8,743 bases of DNA from Elusimicrobia bacterium RIFCSPLOWO2_01_FULL_64_13 (GCA_001800095.1 MGUT01000016.1:16389-25131), one strand, 5' to 3'; shown: positions 1 through 6,030, counted from the first letter of the stretch. Made by a program: numbers and translations. The notes: generated by a model from the sequence alone, not told the origin.

Positions 1-759
1 GAGCTCCCGGTCCCCGGAAGGGACCCCGTAGAATTGGGCGTAGAGAACGCGGGCCATGAGGAATTTCCCGTCCGACGCCGCCACGGCCCGCTCGAAGTGG
101 GACCGGGATTTTTCCGGGTCGCCTCCCAGGATCCTCGGGCGGGAACCGTAATAGGCCCCAAAAAAGAGGTCCGGCCCTCCGAAAAAGTACCCGGGGGACA
201 GTTCCTCCACCCGGCGCATCATCGCTTCCACCTTGGGCAGGTCCGCCAGGGCCTGGGGGTCGTTCCGGCTCAAGTCGGCCCAGCCGCCCCAGGCGTAGGC
301 GGTCCAAAAAAGGAGGCCGGCGTCCCGCTTCCCCACCTTTCCGAGCATCGCGGAGAACTTCCCGAGGTCCGGTTCCCGGTCGAACCGGGCGGGGAGGACC
401 TTTCCCAGGGCCCGGATCCCGAAATCCCGCCCGCGGGCGTAGATGCGCTTCGCCCGGTCCGGCGCCTCGTCCTCGAGGAACAGAAAAGCGTAGCCGCCGA
501 ACCCCTGCGCCGCCGCGAGCAGGAGCTCCGGATTCCCCGGATCGTTCTTCAGGAGGACCTCGACGAGCTTCAACTGGCTCCCCATGGCTTCCCGGGCGAG
601 GGCGGGATCGGGTTCCTCGTAAAAGGCCGCGATCCCCCTGGGAAGGATCTCCGCCGCGGACCGGACCGCTATCGACCGGAGCGAACAGCCCGCGAGAAGC
701 GCGAGCGCCAGGACCGGAACCGCGGTCCGGAAGATGCTCCCGCGGATGGGTCGGGTCAT
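1..759 (-). CDS. TRAP transporter T-component (TatT-like) lipoprotein, 3' end cut by window
   Basis: This is a partial ORF of 253 codons, open to the left edge. The N-terminus is basic (MTRPIRGSIFRT), then hydrophobic, and ends in the lipobox L-A-G-C with Cys25, so a signal-peptidase-II lipoprotein facing the periplasm is expected. The remainder is alpha-helical and TPR-like, with segments typical of the TatT family (Treponema Tp0956): NPELLLAAAQGFGGYAF (about 76-92), DRAKRIYARGRDFGIRALG (101-119), an aromatic WTAYAWGGWADL stretch (152-163), VEAMMRRVEELSPGYFFGG (177-195) and SRSHFERAVA (218-227). TatT proteins are thought to form trimers that associate with the TRAP substrate-binding protein. 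The start ATG overlaps the asnB stop as ATGA and is preceded by GGAGG (767-771), so it is probably translationally coupled to asnB. DctP/DctQM-type genes would be expected beyond the left edge, which is inference. The family call rests on remembered motifs. Confidence 0.83.
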   Translation of the reverse strand, partial: MTRPIRGSIFRTAVPVLALALLAGCSLRSIAVRSAAEILPRGIAAFYEEPDPALAREAMGSQLKLVEVLLKNDPGNPELLLAAAQGFGGYAFLFLEDEAPDRAKRIYARGRDFGIRALGKVLPARFDREPDLGKFSAMLGKVGKRDAGLLFWTAYAWGGWADLSRNDPQALADLPKVEAMMRRVEELSPGYFFGGPDLFFGAYYGSRPRILGGDPEKSRSHFERAVAASDGKFLMARVLYAQFYGVPSGDREL

Positions 760-2678
760 GGACGTCCTCCCAGGACCGGGGAAGCCCGGTCGATATAGGC
801 CTGGTGCCAGAGTTCGAACATGAGGAGCGCCCAGAGCTTGGTGCCGTGGTCGCGGCGGGAGCGGACGTGGTCTTCGATCAGGCCCTCGATCCGTTCCATC
901 CTGAAATAGCCCCGGCCGCGGGCGCGGACGGAGAGGAGGTTCTCCCGTAAAAATCCCCGCAGAGGACCCCGGAACCATTCCGCCAGGGGAATGCCGAAAC
1001 CCATTTTACGCCTCCGGAGGATGGGGTCCGGCACGAAGCCCTTGAGCGCTTCCTTCAGGATCCATTTGCCTCCGGACCAGCGGACCTTGTGGCGGTGGGG
1101 GATCCGGGCGGCGAACTCCATGAGCTCGTGGTCCAGGAAGGGGGAACGCGCCTCGAGGGAATTGGCCATGGAAGCGATGTCCATCTTGACCAGGAGGCAG
1201 TCGGGCAGGTACCCCATGGCGTCGCAGGCGAGGACCTGGTCCATGGTCTCCTCGGAATCGCTCAAGCCGTAGAGGGACTCGAAATAGTGGCTGACGTCGC
1301 GCCGGCCGGCTTCCCGAAGGAGGGGGCCGTCGAAGAGGTCCTCTTCCTCCTTCTGGTCGAAATAGCAGAAGAGCTTGAAGTTGAATTCGAGAGGAGAGGA
1401 GTCGAGGACGGACGCGGCGCGGATGATCCTCCGGGCCAGGCGGCCGCGCGGGGGGCCGATCGGAGCGGCGCGCAAGGCAAGGGCGAGTCCCCGGCGCAGG
1501 CCGCGGGGCAGCCGCGCGAACGACAGGAAGATCCGGTCCGCCTGGTAGCGGAGGTAGCCGCCGAAACTCTCGTCCCCGCCGTCGCCGTTCAGGGCCACGG
1601 TGACCTTCCGCCGAGTCTCGCGGGCGACGTAGTAGGAAGGGAGAGCGGAAGGATCGGCGAAGGGCTGGTCGTAATGCCAGGCCAGGCGCGGCAGGACCTC
1701 CGCCGCGTCCGGCTCCACGATGAACTCGTGGTGGTCGGTCCCGAACCTTTCGGCCGCCAGACGCGCGTATTCCAGCTCGGAGAAATCCGATTCCTTGAAG
1801 CCGATGGAGAAGGTCTTGACGGGCTTGGAGGAGGACTCGGCCATCATGCCCACCACCGCGCTCGAGTCCACTCCCCCCGAGAGGAAGGCCCCCAAAGGGA
1901 CGTCGGACATCATGCGGATCCGGGTGGCTTCCCGCAGGCGCCCGCGCAGCTCCCGGCAGAGGTCCGGGACGGAGGCCGTGAGCGCCGGCGTCCGCGGGAG
2001 CGTCCAATACTGCTCGATCCGGATCCGGCCCCGCCCGTCGCAGACGAGGGTATGCGCCGGCGGGAGGCGGTGGATCTCCTTGAAGATCGTCATGGGCGAA
2101 GGGATGAACTGGTAGGCGAAATAGAGCGGGACGGAATCGAGGCGCAATCCGCGGCCGGCGTCGCCGCACTCGAGGATCGCCTTCATCTCGGAAGCGAAAT
2201 AGAGCGTTCCCCCCTTCTGGCTGTAGAACAGGGGCTTTTTGCCGATCCGGTCCCTGGCCAGGAATATCTCCCCGGCGGCCGAATCCCAGACGGCGAAGGC
2301 GAACATGCCGCGCAGCCGCCGGACGCAGTCCCTGCCGTAGATCTCGTAGAGGTGGAGGATGACCTCGGTGTCGGACCGGGTGGAGAATCTCCTCCCGCGC
2401 GCCTCGAGCTCCGAGCGCAGTTCCAGAAAATTATAGATCTCGCCGTTGAAGACGATCCAGGTCTTCCCGTCGGCCGAGGACATGGGCTGGCGCCCGCCTT
2501 CGAGGTCGATGATGGCCAGGCGCCGGAACCCGAGGCCGGCGGACACCTGTCCCGGCGGGCTGACATAGGACCCCGAATCATCGGGGCCGCGGTGGACGAG
2601 GGTGGCGGTCATGCGGCGGAGGAGGTCCGCGTCGACCGGGCTGCCGTCGACCTTGAAGATCCCGCTAAACCCGCACAT
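756..2678 (-). CDS. asnB: Asparagine synthase (glutamine-hydrolysing), AsnB-type amidotransferase
   Basis: This 640-residue two-domain enzyme is full length for the family. The N-terminal class II glutaminase domain begins with the nucleophile Cys2 (MCGFSGI) and has RRLAIIDL (52-59), FNGEIYN (77-83, glutamine binding) and SDTEV (102-106). The C-terminal synthetase domain has the PP-loop SGGVDSS (267-273), GFKESDFSE (293-301), NGDGGDE (364-370), the SLEARSPFLDHELMEFA segment (507-523) and KMGFGIP (558-564). It would use ATP to adenylate an acidic substrate and transfer glutamine-derived ammonia to it in the cytoplasm. The substrate is aspartate by family default, but related AsnB paralogues of this length also occur in surface glycan and exosortase gene clusters, so the acceptor is uncertain. 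The start is fixed because Cys2 must follow Met1. There is no strong Shine-Dalgarno, only GAAGAAG ending two bases before the ATG. The upstream ORF stops 14 bases inside this gene, which may allow coupling. The stop overlaps the next gene by ATGA. Confidence 0.95.
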   Translation of the reverse strand: MCGFSGIFKVDGSPVDADLLRRMTATLVHRGPDDSGSYVSPPGQVSAGLGFRRLAIIDLEGGRQPMSSADGKTWIVFNGEIYNFLELRSELEARGRRFSTRSDTEVILHLYEIYGRDCVRRLRGMFAFAVWDSAAGEIFLARDRIGKKPLFYSQKGGTLYFASEMKAILECGDAGRGLRLDSVPLYFAYQFIPSPMTIFKEIHRLPPAHTLVCDGRGRIRIEQYWTLPRTPALTASVPDLCRELRGRLREATRIRMMSDVPLGAFLSGGVDSSAVVGMMAESSSKPVKTFSIGFKESDFSELEYARLAAERFGTDHHEFIVEPDAAEVLPRLAWHYDQPFADPSALPSYYVARETRRKVTVALNGDGGDESFGGYLRYQADRIFLSFARLPRGLRRGLALALRAAPIGPPRGRLARRIIRAASVLDSSPLEFNFKLFCYFDQKEEEDLFDGPLLREAGRRDVSHYFESLYGLSDSEETMDQVLACDAMGYLPDCLLVKMDIASMANSLEARSPFLDHELMEFAARIPHRHKVRWSGGKWILKEALKGFVPDPILRRRKMGFGIPLAEWFRGPLRGFLRENLLSVRARGRGYFRMERIEGLIEDHVRSRRDHGTKLWALLMFELWHQAYIDRASPVLGGRP

Positions 2679-3213
2679 TACTTCTTCGAATGTTGATCTT
2701 GCGGCTTAGTGCTGGCAACTGTATCAGTTTATTATAAAGACTATTGATATTTATGTTATGCATATGCATTTCAATGACAACTCTAGGTAATATGATGACG
2801 ATATAAGTGGATTCTAGTATTAACCTCAAAATTCTGTCATTCAGTTTTCTAACACATAAATCTTTGTTTCTCCGTTCATCTCCAGGTTTCAAAGGAACAA
2901 TTAAATTTCCATCATTCCCATTTAGCGTAAAATATCGTACATTGACTCTAGCTAGTCGTTTCTGCAAATAAATCAGAATTACATTTTGGATCAACTCCCA
3001 ATCTTTTACTCGAATTTTAGCTTTGCCAAACAACTTTTTTGCAAACTTAAAGTCTGGCTTTAGTTTGCGAGGTAAGATAGAGCCGTCTATGATAACAATG
3101 GTTTTCTTTTTTTTCCTGTAGACTGTTTTCAATCCATTAATGAATAAATTAAAATGCTTTGAATCATTCAGAATTTTTGATGTCAGGACTTGAACACATA
3201 TTTTTCTAGACAT
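2665..3213 (-). CDS. Truncated, catalytically degraded amino acid kinase-like protein (putative pseudokinase)
   Basis: This AT-rich ORF has 182 codons and a good GAGG (3221-3224) seven bases before the ATG. It aligns by eye with the N-terminal half of acetylglutamate kinases, including the intact neighbour. KICVQVLTSKILN (4-16) matches the KxGGS loop region, KTIVIIDGS (37-45) matches KIVIVHGGS, and AKIRVKD (65-71) matches the R-x-T-D segment. LNGNDGNLIV (97-106), KDLCVRKLNDRILRLILESTYIVIILP (117-143) and HNININS (152-158) also fit in order, and QLPALSRKINIRRSNV (165-180) fits the start of the ATP-binding half. The lysine and paired glycines of loop 1 are lost (QVLTS), HGG becomes DGS, the catalytic Asp becomes Asn157, and the ATP-binding C-terminal third is absent. 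No stop codon interrupts the frame. It may be a decaying duplicate, a non-catalytic partner of the adjacent kinase, or an unrelated protein if the alignment is coincidental. Homology is inferred by eye only. Confidence 0.55.
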   Translation of the reverse strand: MSRKICVQVLTSKILNDSKHFNLFINGLKTVYRKKKKTIVIIDGSILPRKLKPDFKFAKKLFGKAKIRVKDWELIQNVILIYLQKRLARVNVRYFTLNGNDGNLIVPLKPGDERRNKDLCVRKLNDRILRLILESTYIVIILPRVVIEMHMHNININSLYNKLIQLPALSRKINIRRSNVRV

Positions 3214-3238
3214 TCCATTACCTCAATCTTAAATTAGA

Positions 3239-3258
3239 AACCCCCTATAAGGGGGGTT
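3239..3258 (-). terminator. Possible weak terminator or attenuator hairpin between the two kinase ORFs
   Basis: Arms AACCCCC and GGGGGTT pair over seven bases with a six-base loop. Read on the minus strand, the hairpin is followed by TTTCTAATTT, which is a poor and interrupted U-tract. It lies between the kinase stop (3318) and the start of the degraded copy (3213). It could end or attenuate kinase transcription, or protect an mRNA end. Termination strength is doubtful. Confidence 0.4.
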
Positions 3259-3273
3259 AATAACCTTGCTAGA

Positions 3274-3279
3274 ATTATA
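3274..3279 (-). promoter_or_regulatory. Possible -10 element upstream of the degraded kinase ORF
   Basis: A perfect TATAAT reads on the minus strand about 60 bases before the ATG at 3213. The sequence 17 bases upstream (TAGAAC, 3302-3297) is a poor -35 match. The surrounding DNA is very AT-rich, so chance occurrence is a real possibility. If it is used, the transcript would begin just before the hairpin at 3258-3239. Confidence 0.3.
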
Positions 3280-3317
3280 ATGATTTCCTCTAAAACGTTC
3301 TATATCCACCCCATAAA

Positions 3318-4148
3318 TTAATAGGCGACTAATTCTGTCCTCGGCTGATATCTTTTTACATCTTCTGTCCGACATATAGTTGTTCCAACCATTGATCCGT
3401 GCTTCACAGCTGTCAAAAGCATCTCTGCTTCACCCATGATAATTATAGCTTTATCGACGCCTTTGGTTATAGCATTTATACAAGCTTGCAGCTTTGGTAT
3501 CATGCCTTCAGTAGCAATCTCATATTCGATGTATTTTTCAGCATCTTCCACTGATAGATAATCTTGCTTCTTGTGCTCCTCATTACAAATACCTTCCACA
3601 TCTGACATCAGTATAAAATAATCGGCAGGTAAACTAATAGCTACTTCGGCTGCAACTTCATCTGCATTTACGTTATAAAGTTCTCCATTGAATTCATTAA
3701 ATGCTAATGGAGAAATTACAGGTATAGCTTGATTCCATATGGCAGTAATTTTACTCCTATCGATACTCTTTACCTCCCCGACGCAACCTAATTCGCCCGT
3801 CTTCTCCTTAACGGCTCTAACTATGCCACCCGATAATCCATGAAACCCTACTGCTCTTCCCCCCTTATCATTTAAGGATGTAACTATGTCGGTATTCAAG
3901 GATAAAAAGCATTGTTCCAATAATTTTAATGTTTCTTTATCTGTATATCTTTTTCCCCTAATTTTTTTAAGTTTCATATTAGCTTGTTTCATGGCATTGT
4001 CAATCTCACGCGACCCTCCATGAACTATGACAATTTTGAAACCCTTTTCTTTTAGAGAAACAATGCCCTTAGAAATTTTTGATTTCTCTTCAACGCTACC
4101 AGAGTTGAGGACTGAACCACCATATTTTATTACAATTACTTTATCCAT
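3318..4148 (-). CDS. argB: Acetylglutamate kinase-family (ArgB/LysZ-like) amino acid kinase
   Basis: This 276-residue protein is the usual length for the family and has its motifs in order. They are KYGGS (8-12, phosphate-binding Lys8), VHGGS (42-46), KRYTD (66-70, carboxylate-binding Arg67), YNVNADEVAAEVA (158-170, Asn159 and catalytic-type Asp163), MSDVEGI (181-187), EGMIPKL (214-220, Lys219) and GTTI (255-258). By comparison with E. coli NAGK, all active-site residues appear present. It would phosphorylate the side-chain carboxylate of N-acetylglutamate (arginine/ornithine pathway) or a related N-blocked acidic amino acid. HGGS instead of HGGG resembles LysZ, whereas GMIPK resembles ArgB, so the symbol is a family-level assignment. 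A GGGAG (4157-4161) lies eight bases upstream of the ATG. It sits in AT-rich DNA unlike its flanks, with no other arginine or lysine pathway gene in view, and a degraded relative follows it downstream. Transfer is likely. Confidence 0.8.
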   Translation of the reverse strand: MDKVIVIKYGGSVLNSGSVEEKSKISKGIVSLKEKGFKIVIVHGGSREIDNAMKQANMKLKKIRGKRYTDKETLKLLEQCFLSLNTDIVTSLNDKGGRAVGFHGLSGGIVRAVKEKTGELGCVGEVKSIDRSKITAIWNQAIPVISPLAFNEFNGELYNVNADEVAAEVAISLPADYFILMSDVEGICNEEHKKQDYLSVEDAEKYIEYEIATEGMIPKLQACINAITKGVDKAIIIMGEAEMLLTAVKHGSMVGTTICRTEDVKRYQPRTELVAY

Positions 4149-4307
4149 AACAAAAGCTCCCTTGTTTGCCTAACAATCAAAAAGTACTCAACTGCAAAGA
4201 GGGTAAATCGGTAAGTGTCCGGTTACTGTAAACACAGACAGAGATGTGAAAATACGGTTCAGTCCTTCAGAAATCCTTGTGCATTTAATTCTACCATTAA
4301 TCAAAAT

Positions 4308-4342
4308 GGCTAGATACATTCTGATAGAGGAAATACCTAGCC
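4308..4342 (-). other. Leader hairpin in the kinase 5' untranslated region
   Basis: Positions 4334-4342 and 4308-4316 form a nine-pair stem (minus-strand arms GGCTAGGTA and TATCTAGCC, one G-U pair) with a 17-base loop. It lies just downstream of the predicted transcription start and about 160 bases before the kinase ATG. No known riboswitch class is recognised. Confidence 0.4.
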
Positions 4343-4362
4343 ACACGAGATCACTCATTATT

Positions 4363-4391
4363 AGAATAAGATATCTTGCTAATCTTGTCAA
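4363..4391 (-). promoter_or_regulatory. Sigma70-like promoter for the kinase
   Basis: On the minus strand a perfect TTGACA (4391-4386) is followed by a 17-base spacer and TATTCT (4368-4363), four of six matches to the -10 consensus. Transcription would start near 4356, giving a leader of roughly 205 bases before the kinase start at 4148. It is the best match to a housekeeping promoter in the AT-rich block. Confidence 0.6.
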
Positions 4392-4410
4392 GGTCTCGCA
4401 TCAACTCACG

Positions 4411-4461
4411 TAAGATGTTCCCCAACAGGGGGTCGTCAAATCATCTAAGATGTTCCCCAAC
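4411..4461. repeat. Pair of exact 16-base direct repeats
   Basis: TAAGATGTTCCCCAAC occurs at 4411-4426 and again at 4446-4461, with starts 35 bases apart. The copies are identical and the flanking bases differ. The spacing and the location next to an orphan gene start suggest either protein-binding sites, or the internally repeated end of an insertion sequence (IS21-family ends have repeated transposase sites). Two copies do not make a CRISPR array. Confidence 0.7.
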
Positions 4462-4481
4462 GGAGCGATATATTGCTTCTT

Positions 4482-4523
4482 TGGGAGGTATTCTGGATGA
4501 CCTCAAAGGATAACTTTTTATGA
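4482..4523 (+). pseudogene. Orphan gene start (ribosome-binding site plus eight codons), possible remnant
   Basis: On the plus strand, GGGAGG sits eight bases before an ATG at 4497. The frame reads MTSKDNFL and then stops at 4521-4523. A strong start signal with almost no gene suggests the 5' end of a gene whose body was deleted when the block joined the nuclease gene. It could equally be a leader peptide or chance. The paired repeats just upstream fit the truncated-element idea. No product can be assigned. Confidence 0.25.
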
Positions 4524-4534
4524 AAATTGCTGAT

Positions 4535-5326
4535 TTATAACTTAGATTTGCCATTGCCTTTGGGGGCCTTGTCCGAGGAATAGGCGCACGTGGATTTGAA
4601 GTCGCACCGGGGGCACTTGGAGACGTCGGGCGGGAAGGAGCCCGCCTCGATCTTCTCCGCCACGGACTCGAATTCCGCGATCGCTTCCCGGTACTGGACG
4701 GAGCTGCGGGCGGTGGTCACCACCTTGTTATGCGCCAGGAAAAAATAGGACAGGAGGCTGGGCTCGGCCTTCATGAGCTGGCGGCAGCCGATGGAATAGA
4801 GGGTCAGCTGCAGGTCCGAGTCGATCCGGGACTGTTCCCACATCTCGGCGTGGGTCTTGTAATCGATGACCTCGTAGGTGTCGTCCGGGAGGCGGTCGAT
4901 CCGGTCGATCATGCCCCGCAGGATCCGGGTCCCGACGGGGAAGCGGAACTCCCTCTCCACCGCGACCACCTCGGATTTCCGGAGATGGAACCAGTCGATG
5001 TACTGGCGGAGCATCTTCTCGCCCTTCTCGTAGAAATGCTGGGTCTGCTGGGGGTTCTGGAAGCCCTCGTTCACCCACACCTTGTCATAGGCCTCCAGCA
5101 GTTCGTCCAGGGTCTTCCCTTCGCGCTTATGGAATTCCTCAAGCGCCTTGTGGACGGACTGGCCGAGCGAGATATGGGGATTGGGCGGCACGCGCCGGCC
5201 GTCGTGGTAGAGGAGCTTGTACTTCCAGGGGCAGAAGCGGTAAGCGGATATCTTGGAATAGGAAAGCTCGAGGGGGGCCTTCCGCGCTAACCATTTCCTG
5301 AAAAAGGAACGGAGGAGATCAAACAT
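4535..5326 (-). CDS. PD-(D/E)XK nuclease with Cas4/AddB-like cysteine pattern
   Basis: The protein is 263 residues from the chosen start (MFDLLRSFF). RecB-family nuclease motifs appear in order: LSYSKISAYRFCPWKYKL (21-38), GQSVHKALEEFH (55-66, His59), GMIDRID (138-144, Asp141), YEVIDYKTH (151-159, Asp155 and Lys157) and LQLTLY (172-177, Gln173). Cys32 together with Cys238, Cys241 and Cys247 (CPRCDFKSTC) matches the one-plus-three cysteine arrangement that binds a 4Fe-4S cluster in Cas4, AddB and related nucleases. It is a predicted DNA exonuclease or end-processing enzyme, and no helicase or CRISPR partner is in view. A longer frame opens at 5461, but its extra 45 residues are low-complexity and lie inside rsmD. 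The chosen start overlaps the rsmD stop by eight bases and its Shine-Dalgarno is weak, so coupling to rsmD is likely. The GC-rich character holds up to its last few codons. Confidence 0.85.
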   Translation of the reverse strand: MFDLLRSFFRKWLARKAPLELSYSKISAYRFCPWKYKLLYHDGRRVPPNPHISLGQSVHKALEEFHKREGKTLDELLEAYDKVWVNEGFQNPQQTQHFYEKGEKMLRQYIDWFHLRKSEVVAVEREFRFPVGTRILRGMIDRIDRLPDDTYEVIDYKTHAEMWEQSRIDSDLQLTLYSIGCRQLMKAEPSLLSYFFLAHNKVVTTARSSVQYREAIAEFESVAEKIEAGSFPPDVSKCPRCDFKSTCAYSSDKAPKGNGKSKL

Positions 5327-5906
5327 GCCTGAAAAAAGTGAGCCAGGATTCCCCGTAACGCTCCCGCCGGAAGACCTCCCATCCCGGCGGGGGATCGGCC
5401 GGTTCCCGGAAATGGTGCTGGGCGATGAACCATCCGCCCTTGGCGAGGAGCCCCCGCCCATCGATCAGATTGAGAACGTCTCCGATGAACCGCAGGGGTT
5501 TTTTGCTCTCGTCCACGTAAGGGGCCCCGGAAAAGATCAGGTCGAACTCCTCGTTCAGCCAACCGAGGCCCGAGAGCACGTCCGCCCGGACCACCCGGGC
5601 CGCGCCGATCCCTCCCGGCGGCAGGCTCCGGACGATGCCGGCGAGGGACTTTTCGATCCATCTCGCGCACCTGGCGTCCCGGTCCACGAACACCACCTTT
5701 CCGGCCCCGCGCGAGAGAGCTTCCAGCCCCACGGAACCGCTGCCGGCGAAGAGGTCCAGAAAAGACGCCCCTTCCATCCTGGGAGAAAGGATGTCGAAGA
5801 GCGACTTCTTGATCCGCGCCAGGATGGGGCGGGTGTGGAGGCCTTCCGGCACGGACCCCAGGGACCTCCGTTTGAGGGCCCCTCCCAGAATGCTGGATCC
5901 CCGCAT
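5319..5906 (-). CDS. rsmD: 16S rRNA (guanine(966)-N2)-methyltransferase RsmD
   Basis: This 195-residue protein is the typical length. THTRPI-type N-terminal signature is present as HTRPILARIKKSLFDIL (24-40). SAM-binding motif I is FLDLFAGSGSVGLEALSRGA (49-68), and VVFVDRD (71-77) is the acidic ribose-binding loop. The enzyme methylates G966 of 16S rRNA during 30S assembly. The catalytic motif IV, normally (D/N)PPY, reads SGAPY (126-130, in FDLIFSGAPY), so the acidic or amide residue is replaced by Gly127 and the first proline by Ala128. This may be a lineage variant or may reduce activity. The gene heads a two-gene unit with the nuclease and is preceded by a good promoter (5994-5966). GGAG lies about ten bases before the ATG. 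Confidence 0.9.
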   Translation of the reverse strand: MRGSSILGGALKRRSLGSVPEGLHTRPILARIKKSLFDILSPRMEGASFLDLFAGSGSVGLEALSRGAGKVVFVDRDARCARWIEKSLAGIVRSLPPGGIGAARVVRADVLSGLGWLNEEFDLIFSGAPYVDESKKPLRFIGDVLNLIDGRGLLAKGGWFIAQHHFREPADPPPGWEVFRRERYGESWLTFFRHV

Positions 5907-5965
5907 GGAACGCCTACTCCCCGGCCGACGTGTCCGTCGAAATTATTCTCATTCGGACTGCGTTG

Positions 5966-5994
5966 ATTTTATCATTTTGACGCGGAAATGCCAA
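5966..5994 (-). promoter_or_regulatory. Extended -10 sigma70 promoter for rsmD
   Basis: On the minus strand, TTGGCA (5994-5989) is followed by a 17-base spacer and TAAAAT (5971-5966). Both hexamers match five of six consensus bases. A TG one base before the -10 adds an extended -10 motif. The predicted start near 5959 leaves a leader of about 52 bases before rsmD. Confidence 0.7.
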
Positions 5995-6030
5995 ACACGG
6001 ATGGATCGAGTCCAAAATCTAAAAAATTAG

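Larger units (their letters stand above)
4149..4534. other. 386-base non-coding AT-rich stretch upstream of the kinase
   Basis: I see no credible protein gene here. The only long minus-strand frame (4391-4188) needs a TTG start that coincides with a TTGACA promoter hexamer and has no recognisable product. The stretch holds a promoter facing the kinase, a leader of about 200 bases with one nine-pair hairpin, two exact 16-base direct repeats, and an orphan ribosome-binding site with start codon on the plus strand. It ends at the 3' end of the nuclease gene. Confidence 0.6.

Noticed and set aside
34..798. Plus-strand open frame of 254 codons at the left edge
   Set aside because: It is the antisense of the TatT-like lipoprotein gene. 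The protein is rich in Pro, Gly and Arg with no family features, and the minus strand shows a lipobox and family motifs.
1006..2696. Long frames antisense to, or in another frame of, asnB (plus 1089-2696 and minus 1006-2169)
   Set aside because: They are by-products of high GC, where stops are rare in other frames. The asnB frame carries all catalytic motifs.
4188..4391. 67-codon minus-strand frame in the AT-rich gap
   Set aside because: It needs a TTG start that is part of a TTGACA promoter hexamer. It has no ribosome-binding site and no recognisable product.
4411..4461. CRISPR array
   Set aside because: There are only two 16-base repeats with a 19-base gap and no cas genes. The Cas4-like nuclease alone does not support a CRISPR locus.
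4535..5326. Calling the nuclease Cas4
   Set aside because: The cysteine and nuclease motifs are shared with AddB C-terminal domains and stand-alone PDDEXK_1 proteins, and there is no CRISPR context.
5327..5461. Upstream start adding 45 residues to the nuclease
   Set aside because: The extension is Gly/Ser/Pro-rich, lies within rsmD, and precedes the natural RecB-like N-terminus. The start at 5326 overlaps the rsmD stop in the usual coupled manner.
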